DNA of 64,000 bases from Paenibacillus lautus NBRC 15380 (GCF_004000945.1 NZ_BIMF01000002.1:558001-622000); one strand, 5' to 3'; counted from the stretch's first letter, positions 41,677-50,275 are shown. Notes: generated from the letters alone by a model not told the origin. Program-made: numbers and translations.

Positions 41677-44007
41677 TTAAGAATTGAGATGATCATTTCT
41701 TAAGGTCGATGATAGGGAATGCAGGGTTTCCTTGTATTTTCCCGGGGTAATCCCTTCGTATTTCTTGAATACCCGGATAAAACCGACGTCACTGGTATAC
41801 CCGACGGAACGGGCAATGTGCGATATTGTATTTTTGGCATCCCGCATCATTTCCTTGGAGCGCTCGATCCGAATCTTGGCCAAGTAATCCGTGAGATTGG
41901 TGCCGCTGTTTTTCTTGAAGAAAGCCGACAGATAGGGCGGCGTAATATCGAACTGCTCGGCAATGGAAGACAGACTGATCATGGCATCGTCGTGGTGATC
42001 CGCAATGTAGCTCTTGATCTTCTCAAGCAGCAGCGAAGAGGAATCGCCCCTTTGATCTCTTACGTAGAGACAGACCTTGCCGAGCATCCATTTCACTTCC
42101 CGGTAGAGCTCCTCTACCGTACTTCCTTCCGTAATTTCCTCAAGCGATTTCCCCGACTCGCCGAATATATCCTCGTACTTCACATTCAATGCATTCAGCA
42201 GCTTGAACATGGTGCTGAGCAGGTTAGCGAACATGAGTCTGCCGAGCTCAGGTGAGATGGATTGTCCATTGAAGTTATTGTGGTACAGACACTGGATGAT
42301 ATCCTGCGCCTTACCCGTATCCCCGCTTTTCATGGCGTTAATGAGCTGGATTTCCGTCTCAATGGGAAAATCATAATACACCCCCGTTTTCTGTTTCATT
42401 TCTTCGTACAATAAAATCGGTTTATACGCAGTAAAAATGGAATATTCCAAAGCTTTCAAGCTTTCGGTGTAACCGCTCGCCAAACATCCAAGACCTGTAC
42501 GGATGTCGCTGATCCCGATCGTTATTTCGGATTTAAAGCGCTGTTCAATCACCAGCTTCACTTCCTCTGCCCAATCGTACAGCTGGGCTGCCTTGTCATG
42601 CAGCGGTTCTGGCATGTTTAGAATAATGGCAACCACGTTCTTCTCCAGCTCTACGGAATATGCGGTAAAGGGATGAATTTCTTCCGCCACCTTCCCGGTG
42701 ACAAAACGGATCAGGGCCCATTCGCTTTCCCGCTCATTATGTATGAACCCGCTGGCATCCCTCAGCTCGATCAAGGCAACAACAAAACTCGAATGCGGGA
42801 ATGAGATCCCCATGAAATCCAGAGCATGATCGGACATATCCGCCGTATCCACGTTCCCCTTCAGTAAACGCTGCAAAAAGTTCGACCGAATCACCGGTGT
42901 CTGCCTGGACAATTGCTCTTTCATCTCCGTTTGCTTGCCAAAGGAATCCGCCATCGTCGATTTGATATAATCATATTCGTTACGTACCTTTCCCTCCTTA
43001 ACCGGATGGGATTGGCGGATGAAGCGGATAATGTCGCGCAAAGGGAAATACGCGCGGTAGGTCATGAACGCACAGGCGGCAATCCCAGCGACAAGACAGA
43101 TGACCAGAACGCCAACGGCCATTCGTTTGACCATATTGACCTTTTCCATAAACACTTTTTCCGGCACGGCCGATACGTACTCCCACCCACTCCGCGTAGA
43201 TCTAGTCGATACTGTCATCACACGCGGATTATCCGTGGTTTTACCCATGCGAACCTCGGATTCACCAGCACTCAGAATCACTTGGCCGCTGGCATCCTTG
43301 ATGTAAATGGTTCCGTGGTTTGTTTTCACAATCTCCTCAAGCAATCCCGCGATCTGCCTCTCCTCAATCAGCATAACAAGCGCGCCTTTGGGATTAGCCT
43401 TCTCACCAAATGGAAGCGTTTGCATATATGTGAGCATGCGTTTCTGATTTAACCCCTTGCCAACTTCAGTCACGGGCAAATACCGATTAAAGTGGACACC
43501 GTGAAGAACATCTGTTTGATACTGTTGAAAGGTTAATTTTTCATATCCGTAAATATCGGAAAACAAGACACTGGACGTTGTCTTTAAGGATGGGCTGAGA
43601 ACCGTATCGCTCTCCCGTAGATATACATAAAAATCGGTGATGAAACTGCTGCTGTTACGGTATCGCTGCATTTCCTGCATAAAAGTGTAGTAATGGTAGT
43701 TCTCGGTTCCATTTTGAGGGGAACTTGCCTTTAGCAGCGCATCCAGTCGCGGATGCGAAGTGATGTTCCGGGAAATCAGATGCATTTCATCCAGTCGGCT
43801 ATCCACGACCTGCTTCGCCTGTTCGATCAGTGCCATGTTGGAGTTGTTGGCATTCTCGATCATAATCCGCTCGATTTGCGTATACAGTCCCCAGAACACG
43901 ATGACCGGGATCAGCAGTATCACAAGATAGGACATGAGCAGTGTAACGAACACGGACACTCGATTGGAACGTTCATTTTTTGCGCTGGTTGTCGTCAATT
44001 TCCCCAT
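41677..44007 (-). CDS. Membrane-bound AraC-family regulator (YesS-like)
   Basis: About 776 residues. Two membrane helices (about residues 18-42 and 290-315) enclose an extracellular Cache-like sensor domain; a middle domain follows, then two C-terminal AraC helix-turn-helix units (MISLSSIAEQFDITPPYLSAFF and 'NTISHIARSVGYTSDVGFIRVFKK', ending with GITPGKYKE). Such one-component membrane regulators control sugar importers by sensing ligand or binding protein outside the cell. The ATG at 44007 is preferred (AAGGAATGAGGG upstream). It directly precedes the importer genes in the same direction and is their likely activator. Confidence 0.87.
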   Translation of the reverse strand: MGKLTTTSAKNERSNRVSVFVTLLMSYLVILLIPVIVFWGLYTQIERIMIENANNSNMALIEQAKQVVDSRLDEMHLISRNITSHPRLDALLKASSPQNGTENYHYYTFMQEMQRYRNSSSFITDFYVYLRESDTVLSPSLKTTSSVLFSDIYGYEKLTFQQYQTDVLHGVHFNRYLPVTEVGKGLNQKRMLTYMQTLPFGEKANPKGALVMLIEERQIAGLLEEIVKTNHGTIYIKDASGQVILSAGESEVRMGKTTDNPRVMTVSTRSTRSGWEYVSAVPEKVFMEKVNMVKRMAVGVLVICLVAGIAACAFMTYRAYFPLRDIIRFIRQSHPVKEGKVRNEYDYIKSTMADSFGKQTEMKEQLSRQTPVIRSNFLQRLLKGNVDTADMSDHALDFMGISFPHSSFVVALIELRDASGFIHNERESEWALIRFVTGKVAEEIHPFTAYSVELEKNVVAIILNMPEPLHDKAAQLYDWAEEVKLVIEQRFKSEITIGISDIRTGLGCLASGYTESLKALEYSIFTAYKPILLYEEMKQKTGVYYDFPIETEIQLINAMKSGDTGKAQDIIQCLYHNNFNGQSISPELGRLMFANLLSTMFKLLNALNVKYEDIFGESGKSLEEITEGSTVEELYREVKWMLGKVCLYVRDQRGDSSSLLLEKIKSYIADHHDDAMISLSSIAEQFDITPPYLSAFFKKNSGTNLTDYLAKIRIERSKEMMRDAKNTISHIARSVGYTSDVGFIRVFKKYEGITPGKYKETLHSLSSTLRNDHLNS

Positions 44008-44162
44008 ACCCTCATTCCTTCCCATTCTTTAGATGTGACCTTTTTCGTACTTACATTAATTACATCATACTGTTTTTATTTATCATGAACAGGTTTTCTT
44101 CAAAAATGTTAATGCATCACGAATTTGTATCATATACGAGACGATCGACCCCATGACCATCA

Positions 44163-44198
44163 AGAAGAAGAGCGCCTTCCATGGGAAGACGCTCTTCA
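44163..44198 (-). terminator. Terminator of the SDR gene
   Basis: GAAGAGCGTCTTCC pairs, with one mismatch, with GGAAGGCGCTCTTC. T-rich CTTCTTG follows on the minus strand. Confidence 0.75.
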
Positions 44199-44210
44199 TA
44201 TTCAGATGAA

Positions 44211-44960
44211 CTAAGGCTCATATATCATTTTGCGGGTCATGCCGCCATCCACAACCAGATGGGCCCCCGTCACGAAATCATTGTCCGGATCTGTAAGATA
44301 GAAGCAGGCTTTGGCGATATCGGCCGGGATCCCTACCCGTCCGGCAGGGTGCTGTTTATGGTCCGCTGAACGAAGCTCGTCATAGTTTCCGGTTTCAATC
44401 CAGCCTGGACTTATACAATTCACCCGAATCCCATCGGGTCCCAGGCTAACGGCCATGGCATGGCTCAACGCAACAATGGCTCCCTTGGAAGCTGCATAAG
44501 CCTCCGAATTCGGCTCGGACATGATCGAACGCGTGGAGGACATATTGACGACAGCCCCTCCATTCCCAGCCTTTTTCATATGTACCGCCGCTTCACGCGT
44601 AGCCAAAAAACAGCTTCGGGCATTCGTGTTGATCACATCGTCCCAGTCTTCAACCGTAAGCTCATATGGTGATTTCCACCGGGAGACCCCGGCATTGTTA
44701 ATCAAAATATCGATGGTGCCGGCATATTGAACGGCTTGGTTCATCAGACGTTTAATATCTTCTTCCTTCCTTACATCGCAAGGGACGAAAACCGCGTTCA
44801 ATCCTTGTTCCTTCAAGATGCTTGCCGCCAGGTTGCCCTGTTCTTCATGAACATCGCTTATTATCACTCGAGCTCCGCTTAGAGCATAAGCCTCAGCCAA
44901 CCCGCGGCCAATCCCATTGGCAGAGCCCGTTATCACGACCGTTTTATCCTGAAATTTCAT
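44211..44960 (-). CDS. Classical short-chain dehydrogenase/reductase
   Basis: A 249-residue SDR. TGSANGIGRGLA (cofactor loop), NNAGVS, the catalytic Ser in NMSSTRS and YAASKGA (Tyr/Lys), and 'SPGWIETGNY' are all present. The residue after the second strand (ISDVHEEQGN, Asp) favours NAD(H). It would oxidise or reduce a secondary alcohol, perhaps a sugar derivative as in gluconate 5-dehydrogenase/KduD-like enzymes; the exact substrate is unknown. The ATG at 44960 is preceded by AAGGAGGGG, so a frame 12 codons longer was not used. It is divergent in function from the importer, but might process its sugar. Confidence 0.87.
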   Translation of the reverse strand: MKFQDKTVVITGSANGIGRGLAEAYALSGARVIISDVHEEQGNLAASILKEQGLNAVFVPCDVRKEEDIKRLMNQAVQYAGTIDILINNAGVSRWKSPYELTVEDWDDVINTNARSCFLATREAAVHMKKAGNGGAVVNMSSTRSIMSEPNSEAYAASKGAIVALSHAMAVSLGPDGIRVNCISPGWIETGNYDELRSADHKQHPAGRVGIPADIAKACFYLTDPDNDFVTGAHLVVDGGMTRKMIYEP

Positions 44961-45028
44961 ATGCTGCCCCTCCTTCTCCTTCATTATATACCACAAGAGA
45001 AGGCGGATATAAAAATCAAATCCGACAC

Positions 45029-45445
45029 TTATTTAGGTTGGTCATAACCTCGGACCACGCTAAGATGCGCCCTCGGGTGCCTAACAAACCCGTAATACCG
45101 GGTTCCCTGAAAACGCAGCAGTCCCTCGTCCCCTTCCGCGCACATGCCGAATTCCTCCCCATTTACTACAAACTCCATGCGGTCTCCGCTCTCTACTTCA
45201 AATGTCAGATAATAGGTGGTACGAGTACGGCTCGACATCGTATCATCTGTCTGCTGCGTATGTTTCACTTCCGTTCGCTTGCTCACAATCTTGGAATCGA
45301 CCGATAGCAAAGGCTGTCGGTTATTCTGACTCCATTGCAAGATTCCCTTACCGGCCGACAGCAAAATGATCCCGATGACGACGATGAAAAACACGGGCAT
45401 TACGCTGCCGAAAAAATCGAACATCCAAACTGACCCCGATCCCAT
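45029..45445 (-). CDS. DUF2500-family membrane protein
   Basis: A 138-residue protein with one N-terminal membrane helix (about residues 14-38, VMPVFFIVVIGIILLSAG) and a beta-rich domain (LSVDSKIVSKRTEV, TTYYLTFEVESGDRMEFVVNGEEFG, GDEGLLRFQGTRYYGF) that is typical of DUF2500. The function of the family is unknown. ATG at 45445 follows GGAGGGGGGA; the 18-codon-longer frame contains that site. The gene appears monocistronic; no good terminator was found after it. Confidence 0.82.
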   Translation of the reverse strand: MGSGSVWMFDFFGSVMPVFFIVVIGIILLSAGKGILQWSQNNRQPLLSVDSKIVSKRTEVKHTQQTDDTMSSRTRTTYYLTFEVESGDRMEFVVNGEEFGMCAEGDEGLLRFQGTRYYGFVRHPRAHLSVVRGYDQPK

Positions 45446-45564
45446 ACGGCTCCCCCCTCCACCTTGTCTTGAAATATGTATATGCTTTATTTCGGACAAT
45501 TTAACTCATACCTCATGGAAAGTTTGATTGAAATTTTAAAGAACTTGTCCCTTTCTGGGAGCAC

Positions 45565-45604
45565 CAAAAAAGCCGATGTCTGCACTTTGTCAGTCATCAG
45601 CTTC
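45565..45604 (-). terminator. Terminator of the Cys-rich mini-gene
   Basis: AAGCTGATG pairs with CATCGGCTT (one mismatch) followed by TTTT on the minus strand, about 65 bases after the stop codon at 45670. Confidence 0.55.
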
Positions 45605-45669
45605 TTCGTGGGACTAGAACGTCCTGTTCCATTCCTTCTCTTCATTGTCTTCATTGTCTTCATTTCCAT

Positions 45670-45852
45670 TTAGTCGTAAGCCAATCTCATCCATCTCATC
45701 GTTTCTTCTTGTCCTGTCATTTCATGCTCTTGCGGTGTCATTTCCTGCTCATTCCAGCAAGCCAGACACTGCTCCTCGGTGTCGCATAAACATGCATCAT
45801 CACAATGGTAGCAGAGGCGGAGGAAATTTATCGTCATTTGATCGGTATGCAT
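45670..45852 (-). CDS. Cys-rich 60-aa protein, possibly metal-binding
   Basis: Residues 14-32 carry six cysteines in the order C-x2-C-x3-C-x-C-x5-C-x2-C (CYHCDDACLCDTEEQCLACW). The two C-x2-C pairs recall a small zinc-ribbon or metallothionein-like fold. The rest is polar and acidic. AAGGGGA lies about nine bases before the ATG, and a terminator is found downstream, which supports a real gene. A 9-base tandem repeat (GACAATGAA, three copies, with changes) lies right after the stop. I do not recognise the family. It could bind zinc or copper, or form disulfides; unproven. Confidence 0.55.
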   Translation of the reverse strand: MHTDQMTINFLRLCYHCDDACLCDTEEQCLACWNEQEMTPQEHEMTGQEETMRWMRLAYD

Positions 45853-45954
45853 ACGGATCGTCCCCTTCCGAACAATTTGGAGTATCTGATTACACCTTTA
45901 TCGTAGCATACATGGAGATTAATGTTTGTGATTTATTTCACAATATATATTGAA

Positions 45955-45996
45955 AAAAAGCTTTACAGAACTGCTGGTCACAGTCGATAAAGCTTT
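45955..45996 (-). terminator. Terminator of the Asp-box lipoprotein gene
   Basis: AAAAGCTTTA pairs with TAAAGCTTTT, the inner CTG with CAG; TTTTT on the minus strand. Confidence 0.82.
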
Positions 45997-46041
45997 TGAT
46001 CTTTGTCTTGGCGAATTCAAATCAGGTATTCTTGCCCTACA

Positions 46042-47337
46042 TTATAAACCCTGCCAGGTTTCTCCGCCGTCACTGCTTTTCATCAGACGCGATCGATTCT
46101 TGTCCGTTGTTTCAATCAGCATCCACCCCACATCAGAAGATGTAAACTGAAGTTTTACCACGTTCGGATATTTGGCGAGATTATCGTTCAACAGCTTACT
46201 CCTCGGAAATGGCTTCCAGGTTTTGCCCATATCGTTCGTATGATAAACAATACCGTTCACCATTCTCCACCCGTCATGAAGGCGGCGGAAAACAGGCTGA
46301 ATGGAACCCTTGCCGGTATCACCCGGCATGGGGAATGACACCAGATTCCATGATTTCCCCGTGTCGGCAGTAAAGTAACCCAAATAGCTCGCCTGATCAT
46401 CCTTCACGCAGGTAACCGGTATATAAACCTCGCTTCCGCTACTGCCTCTGCCCAGAAACTTGGGGGTGCCGGCAAAGATCGAACCGCACGAATCCAGCAG
46501 CTTGCTCTTGAATATCTGTCCGGAGGACTTCCATTTCTGACCTCCATCACGGGTAATATACAATTTGGAGGATTGCATTTCACGAATGGTTGCAAATCCG
46601 ACAAGCGAATCCGTGAATGTTAAGCCGATGATGGACCCTGTTCGTGGAATCACGCTGCCGGGAACTCGGGATGTAGGATACTCCGTATTCTGCATGACCT
46701 CTTCCCATAATCCGCCATTATTGTCGGTTCGAAATAGCGACTTCTCCTCGGAGCCCCGCGAAAGGTCGCCTTTCGCCATAATCCATCCCTGCTGAGATGA
46801 AACGAAGGACATGGCCGTGACGACGCCTGTCTCCGGCAGCGAGGAAAGCTTCCAGGTGTCTCCCCCGTCCGTCGTATTGAGCAGGATCGTTTCGGCTGAT
46901 CTCTGCTTGTTACGTATAATCCAACCATGTTTCTTATCCGTAAACACGATGTCTTTCCCATACTCCAGCTTATCAACGAATTGAACGTTGGATGAAGGAG
47001 AGATATCAACCCACGTTTCGCCATAATCTTGGGTCTGGTAAAGGCGCAGTTCCGTGTTCGTTATTCCCCATGCAATCCCCGTTGACTCATTTAAGAGCTG
47101 GAAATCCGTCAACCGTGTATGTATCTGATATTTACTTTTTTCCTCAGGTGCTTTCATCGCCGTATCCGGCGTTACTAGTGTAATGGTCTGACCTTCTTCT
47201 TCATCTTCAACCGATTCAGGAGGGCCTTCTACTGTAGAAGTTTGCTGTTGTTTTATCGGTTCTGAGGTACAGGCTGCTAACATCAATGTCATTATCATTA
47301 GCATACTGAGCCAGAATATAAAACGACTTGATCTCAA
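46042..47337 (-). CDS. Lipoprotein with seven Asp-box repeats (Ycf48/sialidase-like propeller)
   Basis: A 431-residue lipoprotein: signal (FIFWLSMLMIMTLMLA) and lipobox LAAC, an acidic linker, then a beta-propeller with seven Asp-box motifs of the S/T-x-D-x-G-x-x-W type: TQDYGETW, TTDGGDTW, RTDNNGGLW (degenerate), TRDGGQKW, TADTGKSW, TNDMGKTW and SSDGGETW. The fold is that of YCF48/BNR proteins, so it is a non-catalytic propeller at the outer face of the membrane; no sialidase active-site arginine triad is apparent. A minus-strand extended -10 (TGTTATAAT, 47390-47398) lies about 55 bases upstream. The function is unknown; folding or binding of other exported proteins is one possibility. Confidence 0.85.
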   Translation of the reverse strand: MRSSRFIFWLSMLMIMTLMLAACTSEPIKQQQTSTVEGPPESVEDEEEGQTITLVTPDTAMKAPEEKSKYQIHTRLTDFQLLNESTGIAWGITNTELRLYQTQDYGETWVDISPSSNVQFVDKLEYGKDIVFTDKKHGWIIRNKQRSAETILLNTTDGGDTWKLSSLPETGVVTAMSFVSSQQGWIMAKGDLSRGSEEKSLFRTDNNGGLWEEVMQNTEYPTSRVPGSVIPRTGSIIGLTFTDSLVGFATIREMQSSKLYITRDGGQKWKSSGQIFKSKLLDSCGSIFAGTPKFLGRGSSGSEVYIPVTCVKDDQASYLGYFTADTGKSWNLVSFPMPGDTGKGSIQPVFRRLHDGWRMVNGIVYHTNDMGKTWKPFPRSKLLNDNLAKYPNVVKLQFTSSDVGWMLIETTDKNRSRLMKSSDGGETWQGL

Positions 47338-47560
47338 GAATTCTTCCTCCTCTTATTTCGATGTCATGCTGCAAGTCTGCTTTTTCGACATTATAACATA
47401 TTACGTCCAACAGAAATGTAAAGAACTGACTTGCAAAATTTACAATACTGTAGCTTTTTTGATAGTGTCAGTCTCATATGTATAAGGATGTTTTTATTAT
47501 GGAAGACTTTTGAGGTGTGTAATTTTAGCAAGGCAGTTAAATTTAAGGAGGTGAACACTC

Positions 47561-47788
47561 ATGGCTAAACCCGATAATCGCGAAGACAATGTAGAACATT
47601 TGCAGCAGGCAGTCCAAAACACGATTGAGAACTACCGTGAAGCTGAAGATTATCTCGAGGAGTTTGGGGATGAGATTCCGGCAAGCGAGAAAGAACAGAT
47701 TCAAGATCGCAATGCTCGTCGTGAAAAGAGTATTTCCGGCTTCCGGGAAGAGATCAAAGACGAAGCTGCCCATCAGCAAGGAGAATAA
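47561..47788 (+). CDS. tlp: Small acid-soluble spore protein Tlp
   Basis: A 75-residue hydrophilic protein, MAKPDNREDNVEHLQQAVQ at the start and AREEKSISGFREEIKDE-like at the end, matching the Tlp (thioredoxin-like protein) SASP family. Tlp is made in the forespore and degraded on germination. AAGGAGGTG precedes the ATG. A terminator follows it, and the convergent gerP operon ends on the other side. Expression under the forespore sigma factor G is expected, but I did not fix a promoter by eye. Confidence 0.93.
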   Translation: MAKPDNREDNVEHLQQAVQNTIENYREAEDYLEEFGDEIPASEKEQIQDRNARREKSISGFREEIKDEAAHQQGE

Positions 47789-47803
47789 TCCGTAGATCAC
47801 ATA

Positions 47804-47839
47804 AAAACAGGAGGAAGCATATGATGCTCCTCCTGTTTT
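47804..47839. terminator. Bidirectional terminator between tlp and gerPE
   Basis: AAAACAGGAGGAGCAT-type stem: ACAGGAGGA pairs with TCCTCCTGT, inner GCAT pairs with ATGC, with A/T runs on both ends. Confidence 0.9.
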
Positions 47840-47860
47840 GTACATATCGCCTACTAGAGG

Positions 47861-48289
47861 CTATTCCTTCTCCACGAAATTCTTTTTGACAATGACTCCC
47901 TTATAATCCTTTAAATACTCGGGCGCACCCGTAATAAAGTGTCTAATCGCCTTCACCCTGGATTCCAAATCCATGGTATCGTTCGGACCCACCTGTACAA
48001 CCGATGCAGATGCAACGGCTGTAATTTCGAGGCATCCCACATGAATCTTTTTAAAGTCTTGTATAATGTTTAGTTCTACATCTGACTGCCGCGGCCATCT
48101 GGGTATAGATCTGGAAAATATCGAGTAATCCTCATAATCTCCTTCGTCTTCAAAAAACACTGGCACCTGCCGCTGAACCGCCAATGCCCGCGTATTGGCA
48201 TCAATATGTTCCGATTCACCGCATACACATACTGAACTATTTGAAATATTGATGATATACACGTGATCAACGTGTGAATGACGCTTCAT
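47861..48289 (-). CDS. gerPE: Spore germination protein GerPE
   Basis: A 142-residue protein with the GerPE pattern: N-terminal DHVYIINISNSSVCVCGESEH, DANTRALAVQRQVPVFF, and IHVGCLEITAVASASVVQVG. It is a small coat-associated protein of the GerP set, which lets germinants pass through the spore coat. The ATG overlaps the gerPD stop by four bases (ATGA), so translation is coupled. It is the last gene of the operon here. The family member gerPF, normally next, is not found after it. Confidence 0.88.
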   Translation of the reverse strand: MKRHSHVDHVYIINISNSSVCVCGESEHIDANTRALAVQRQVPVFFEDEGDYEDYSIFSRSIPRWPRQSDVELNIIQDFKKIHVGCLEITAVASASVVQVGPNDTMDLESRVKAIRHFITGAPEYLKDYKGVIVKKNFVEKE

Positions 48290-48471
48290 GGTGCGGAACC
48301 CGGAGATAATGGAACAAGCGGGGTGATTTGCAGTGATTCGGAAGGCGTATCATACATGGAGAAGCTATTAATCACATGGGTATCTCCAATCAACAATACG
48401 GACGAACTTGAGATCGCTGTAATGCGGATCGAACCAACCTGGAGCTCTTTATTGACGACTGTCATTTTCAT
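48286..48471 (-). CDS. gerPD: Spore germination protein GerPD
   Basis: About 61 residues: MTVVNKELQVGSIRITAIS, SSSVLLIGDTHVINSFS and LQITPLVPLSPG. Strand-turn-strand sequences with 'VGSI.I..ISSSSVLLIGD' are typical of GerPD. The ATG at 48471 is chosen (GAGGGAAGTGG upstream); the longer frame starting at 48534 lies wholly inside gerPC. The two genes overlap by 23 bases and are translationally coupled. Confidence 0.88.
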   Translation of the reverse strand: MKMTVVNKELQVGSIRITAISSSSVLLIGDTHVINSFSMYDTPSESLQITPLVPLSPGSAP

Positions 48472-49069
48472 TTGAATTCCACTTCCCTCGTTGCAAATTA
48501 AGAAGGTGCTGCTCAACTGCCGTAACGATCTCACTCTTCACTTGTTTGATGATCGATTGCTCTACGTCTAGCGGGTTCATGCCTTCCCTGTTCGTTTGAT
48601 ATTGCTTCAGATACACCATAATACGGTCTCCGAGTTGTTTACGAATATCTTCTATCATAACCGCAGCATATTCATCACCAGGTACAAAATTGGCTTCGGA
48701 AATCACGCGTTCGATCTGCTCGGGTACGATGTCTTCTAGATAACGTGATACATTCTGATATATGTTCGAGTACTGTTCACCGCCGGCATATCCCGACGAG
48801 GACTGTGCTAACGGCTGACCATTCAAGGTAATATCGTCCAGGGACTGCCCCTCCTTAGGCATCAGTCCAATATTTAAGGTGCCTTCCAATTTTTCAATTT
48901 TCAATAAATCAAAATTATATTCCACCCGATCTATCGTTTTCTCGCTTCCTTGTCTTAATCGATCTATTTCACTGCGCATTTCCTTCAGCATTTGTTCCAT
49001 TCTACTCAGCTGGTCTGACTGAGTACGAAGAAGATAGAACAATTGCTGTATATAATAGGAATCGTACAT
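48449..49069 (-). CDS. gerPC: Spore germination protein GerPC
   Basis: About 206 residues. A coiled-coil N-terminal part (IQQLFYLLRTQSDQLSRMEQ and MLKEMRSEIDRLRQ) and a conserved middle (IDRVEYNFDLLKIEKLEGTL, 'NIGLMPKEG') are typical of GerPC, the largest GerP protein. ATG at 49069 is preceded by GGGAGG; the frame 14 codons longer contains the site. It works with the other GerP proteins in coat permeability and is expected to be made in the mother cell. Confidence 0.92.
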   Translation of the reverse strand: MYDSYYIQQLFYLLRTQSDQLSRMEQMLKEMRSEIDRLRQGSEKTIDRVEYNFDLLKIEKLEGTLNIGLMPKEGQSLDDITLNGQPLAQSSSGYAGGEQYSNIYQNVSRYLEDIVPEQIERVISEANFVPGDEYAAVMIEDIRKQLGDRIMVYLKQYQTNREGMNPLDVEQSIIKQVKSEIVTAVEQHLLNLQRGKWNSNENDSRQ

Positions 49070-49117
49070 GGAACCGCCTCCCTGCTCCTTATACAATCTA
49101 TGCGCAGGCAATTCACC

Positions 49118-49345
49118 TCATTCTTGTCTGTACAGTCCTTCAGTCGGCGCAGGCAATGGAACCAAGGGATTGTTATTATTCTGAGGCTCAAACTCAGGCG
49201 CAGGGCCTGTAAATCCGCCGGTGTTATATATAATGGATAATGCCCGGATCTCTCCTGCGGTTCCAATCTGCAGCACCGAAGAGTTTGTTACCGCTTCGAC
49301 CCGAAGCTGCTGTATATTAATACATTGATGTACTGTTAGATTCAC
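49118..49345 (-). CDS. gerPB: Spore germination protein GerPB
   Basis: A 75-residue protein: TVHQCINIQQLRVEAVTNSS and VLQIGTAGEIRALSIIYNTGG are the GerPB signature, followed by a Pro-rich acidic tail. It is the second gene of the gerP operon, 18 bases after gerPA. A ribosome binding site (AAGGTTGTGATCC) precedes the ATG, rather weak. Confidence 0.92.
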   Translation of the reverse strand: MNLTVHQCINIQQLRVEAVTNSSVLQIGTAGEIRALSIIYNTGGFTGPAPEFEPQNNNNPLVPLPAPTEGLYRQE

Positions 49346-49363
49346 AGTGGATCACAACCTTAA

Positions 49364-49585
49364 TTAAGCATTAGGCGAATCAATCAGGTCCGGATCAAAT
49401 GTATTTGTACTGTTGGCCTGGTTGTTTGTTATATTTGTGCCAATACTGTCACCGGTGGTGAACGAGTTGGCGCCGGAATACGCTTTTGTGGAGCTAGTTA
49501 AGTCAATGACGCCTGTATTTCCAACCAAGACCGTAGAACTGGGGCCCACGTTAACAATTTTCATATTGCCGATAATCGAAACCAC
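49364..49585 (-). CDS. gerPA: Spore germination protein GerPA
   Basis: A 73-residue protein of the GerPA/GerPF family: MVSIIGNMKIVNVGPSSTV, LVGNTGVIDLTSSTKAYSG, SFTTGDSIG. The start follows GAGGTGGAATTGTG. It is the first gene of the operon gerPA-PB-PC-PD-PE. Since GerPA and GerPF are similar, this single copy might serve both functions. Mother-cell (sigma-K) expression is expected by analogy to B. subtilis. Confidence 0.9.
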   Translation of the reverse strand: MVSIIGNMKIVNVGPSSTVLVGNTGVIDLTSSTKAYSGANSFTTGDSIGTNITNNQANSTNTFDPDLIDSPNA

Positions 49586-49707
49586 AATTCCACCTCTTCA
49601 TTCAAAATCATACGCTTGGGTTTATTCTATGTGGTTGGATGCCTAGATGTCACTATAACATTCCTTCGCCCATATAATGAAATTACAGAACGAAGGAGGG
49701 ATATCTA

Positions 49708-50169
49708 GTGAACTCAAGATCCAAACGACCCGACTGGTTAACGAAGGACTCTTTTTTCAACAACAAATCTTTTCCATTCAAAGATCTTAATGACCTCAAT
49801 GAGGATTTTCAGCTGGATCCAACCGTGATTGAGGATTATGTGAAGGATACGATAAGACAAGCAGCCGCTGGAAATGAAATGCTGCCTAACCCTTCCACAC
49901 TTCGATACGAAACGTTTGATACGCATAACTTTCTGGTTGTCAAATGTTATGTACCCAAACGTGTCCATCCGGAAAATTTATGGATTAAGCTAAATCGGAC
50001 ACAGATCAAAATCCATGGTCTGCCCAAAGATCAAAGCCAGACCATCATCTTACCGGTCCCCATTCTTCCTGCGCAAAGCATTGCGACCTATAAACAGCCC
50101 ACACTACAAATTAAGATGCCAAAAATGTCAACTGGCCGATTTCATGATGTCAATATTCGTTTCTTATGA
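49708..50169 (+). CDS. Hsp20/alpha-crystallin-like protein, possibly spore-associated
   Basis: A 153-residue protein. The C-terminal half is a small heat-shock (ACD/p23-like) beta-sandwich: FDTHNFLVVKCYVPKRVHPE, NLWIKLNRTQIKIHGLPKDQ, TIILPVPI, PTLQIKMPKM. The N-terminal half (LTKDSFFNNKSFPFKDLND...) is specific to Bacillales spore-related relatives such as YocM/CotP-like proteins. The start is GTG at 49708, seven bases after AAGGAGGG. It is divergent from the gerP operon, which suggests sporulation expression. The chaperone activity is inferred from the fold only. Confidence 0.75.
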   Translation: MNSRSKRPDWLTKDSFFNNKSFPFKDLNDLNEDFQLDPTVIEDYVKDTIRQAAAGNEMLPNPSTLRYETFDTHNFLVVKCYVPKRVHPENLWIKLNRTQIKIHGLPKDQSQTIILPVPILPAQSIATYKQPTLQIKMPKMSTGRFHDVNIRFL

Positions 50170-50275
50170 TCTGGCCCTTTTCCCACCATTTTCACTTTTG
50201 TGCTTGGGTCTATACAGGAGGTTGGGGTGCAATTTGGTAAAAGTAGCTAGATAAATTGAAGTTGTTCTTTTGTTG

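Noticed and set aside
45487..45669. 60-codon frame after the Cys-rich gene
   Set aside because: Begins in a tandem repeat, no ribosome site, and contains the terminator of the Cys-rich gene.
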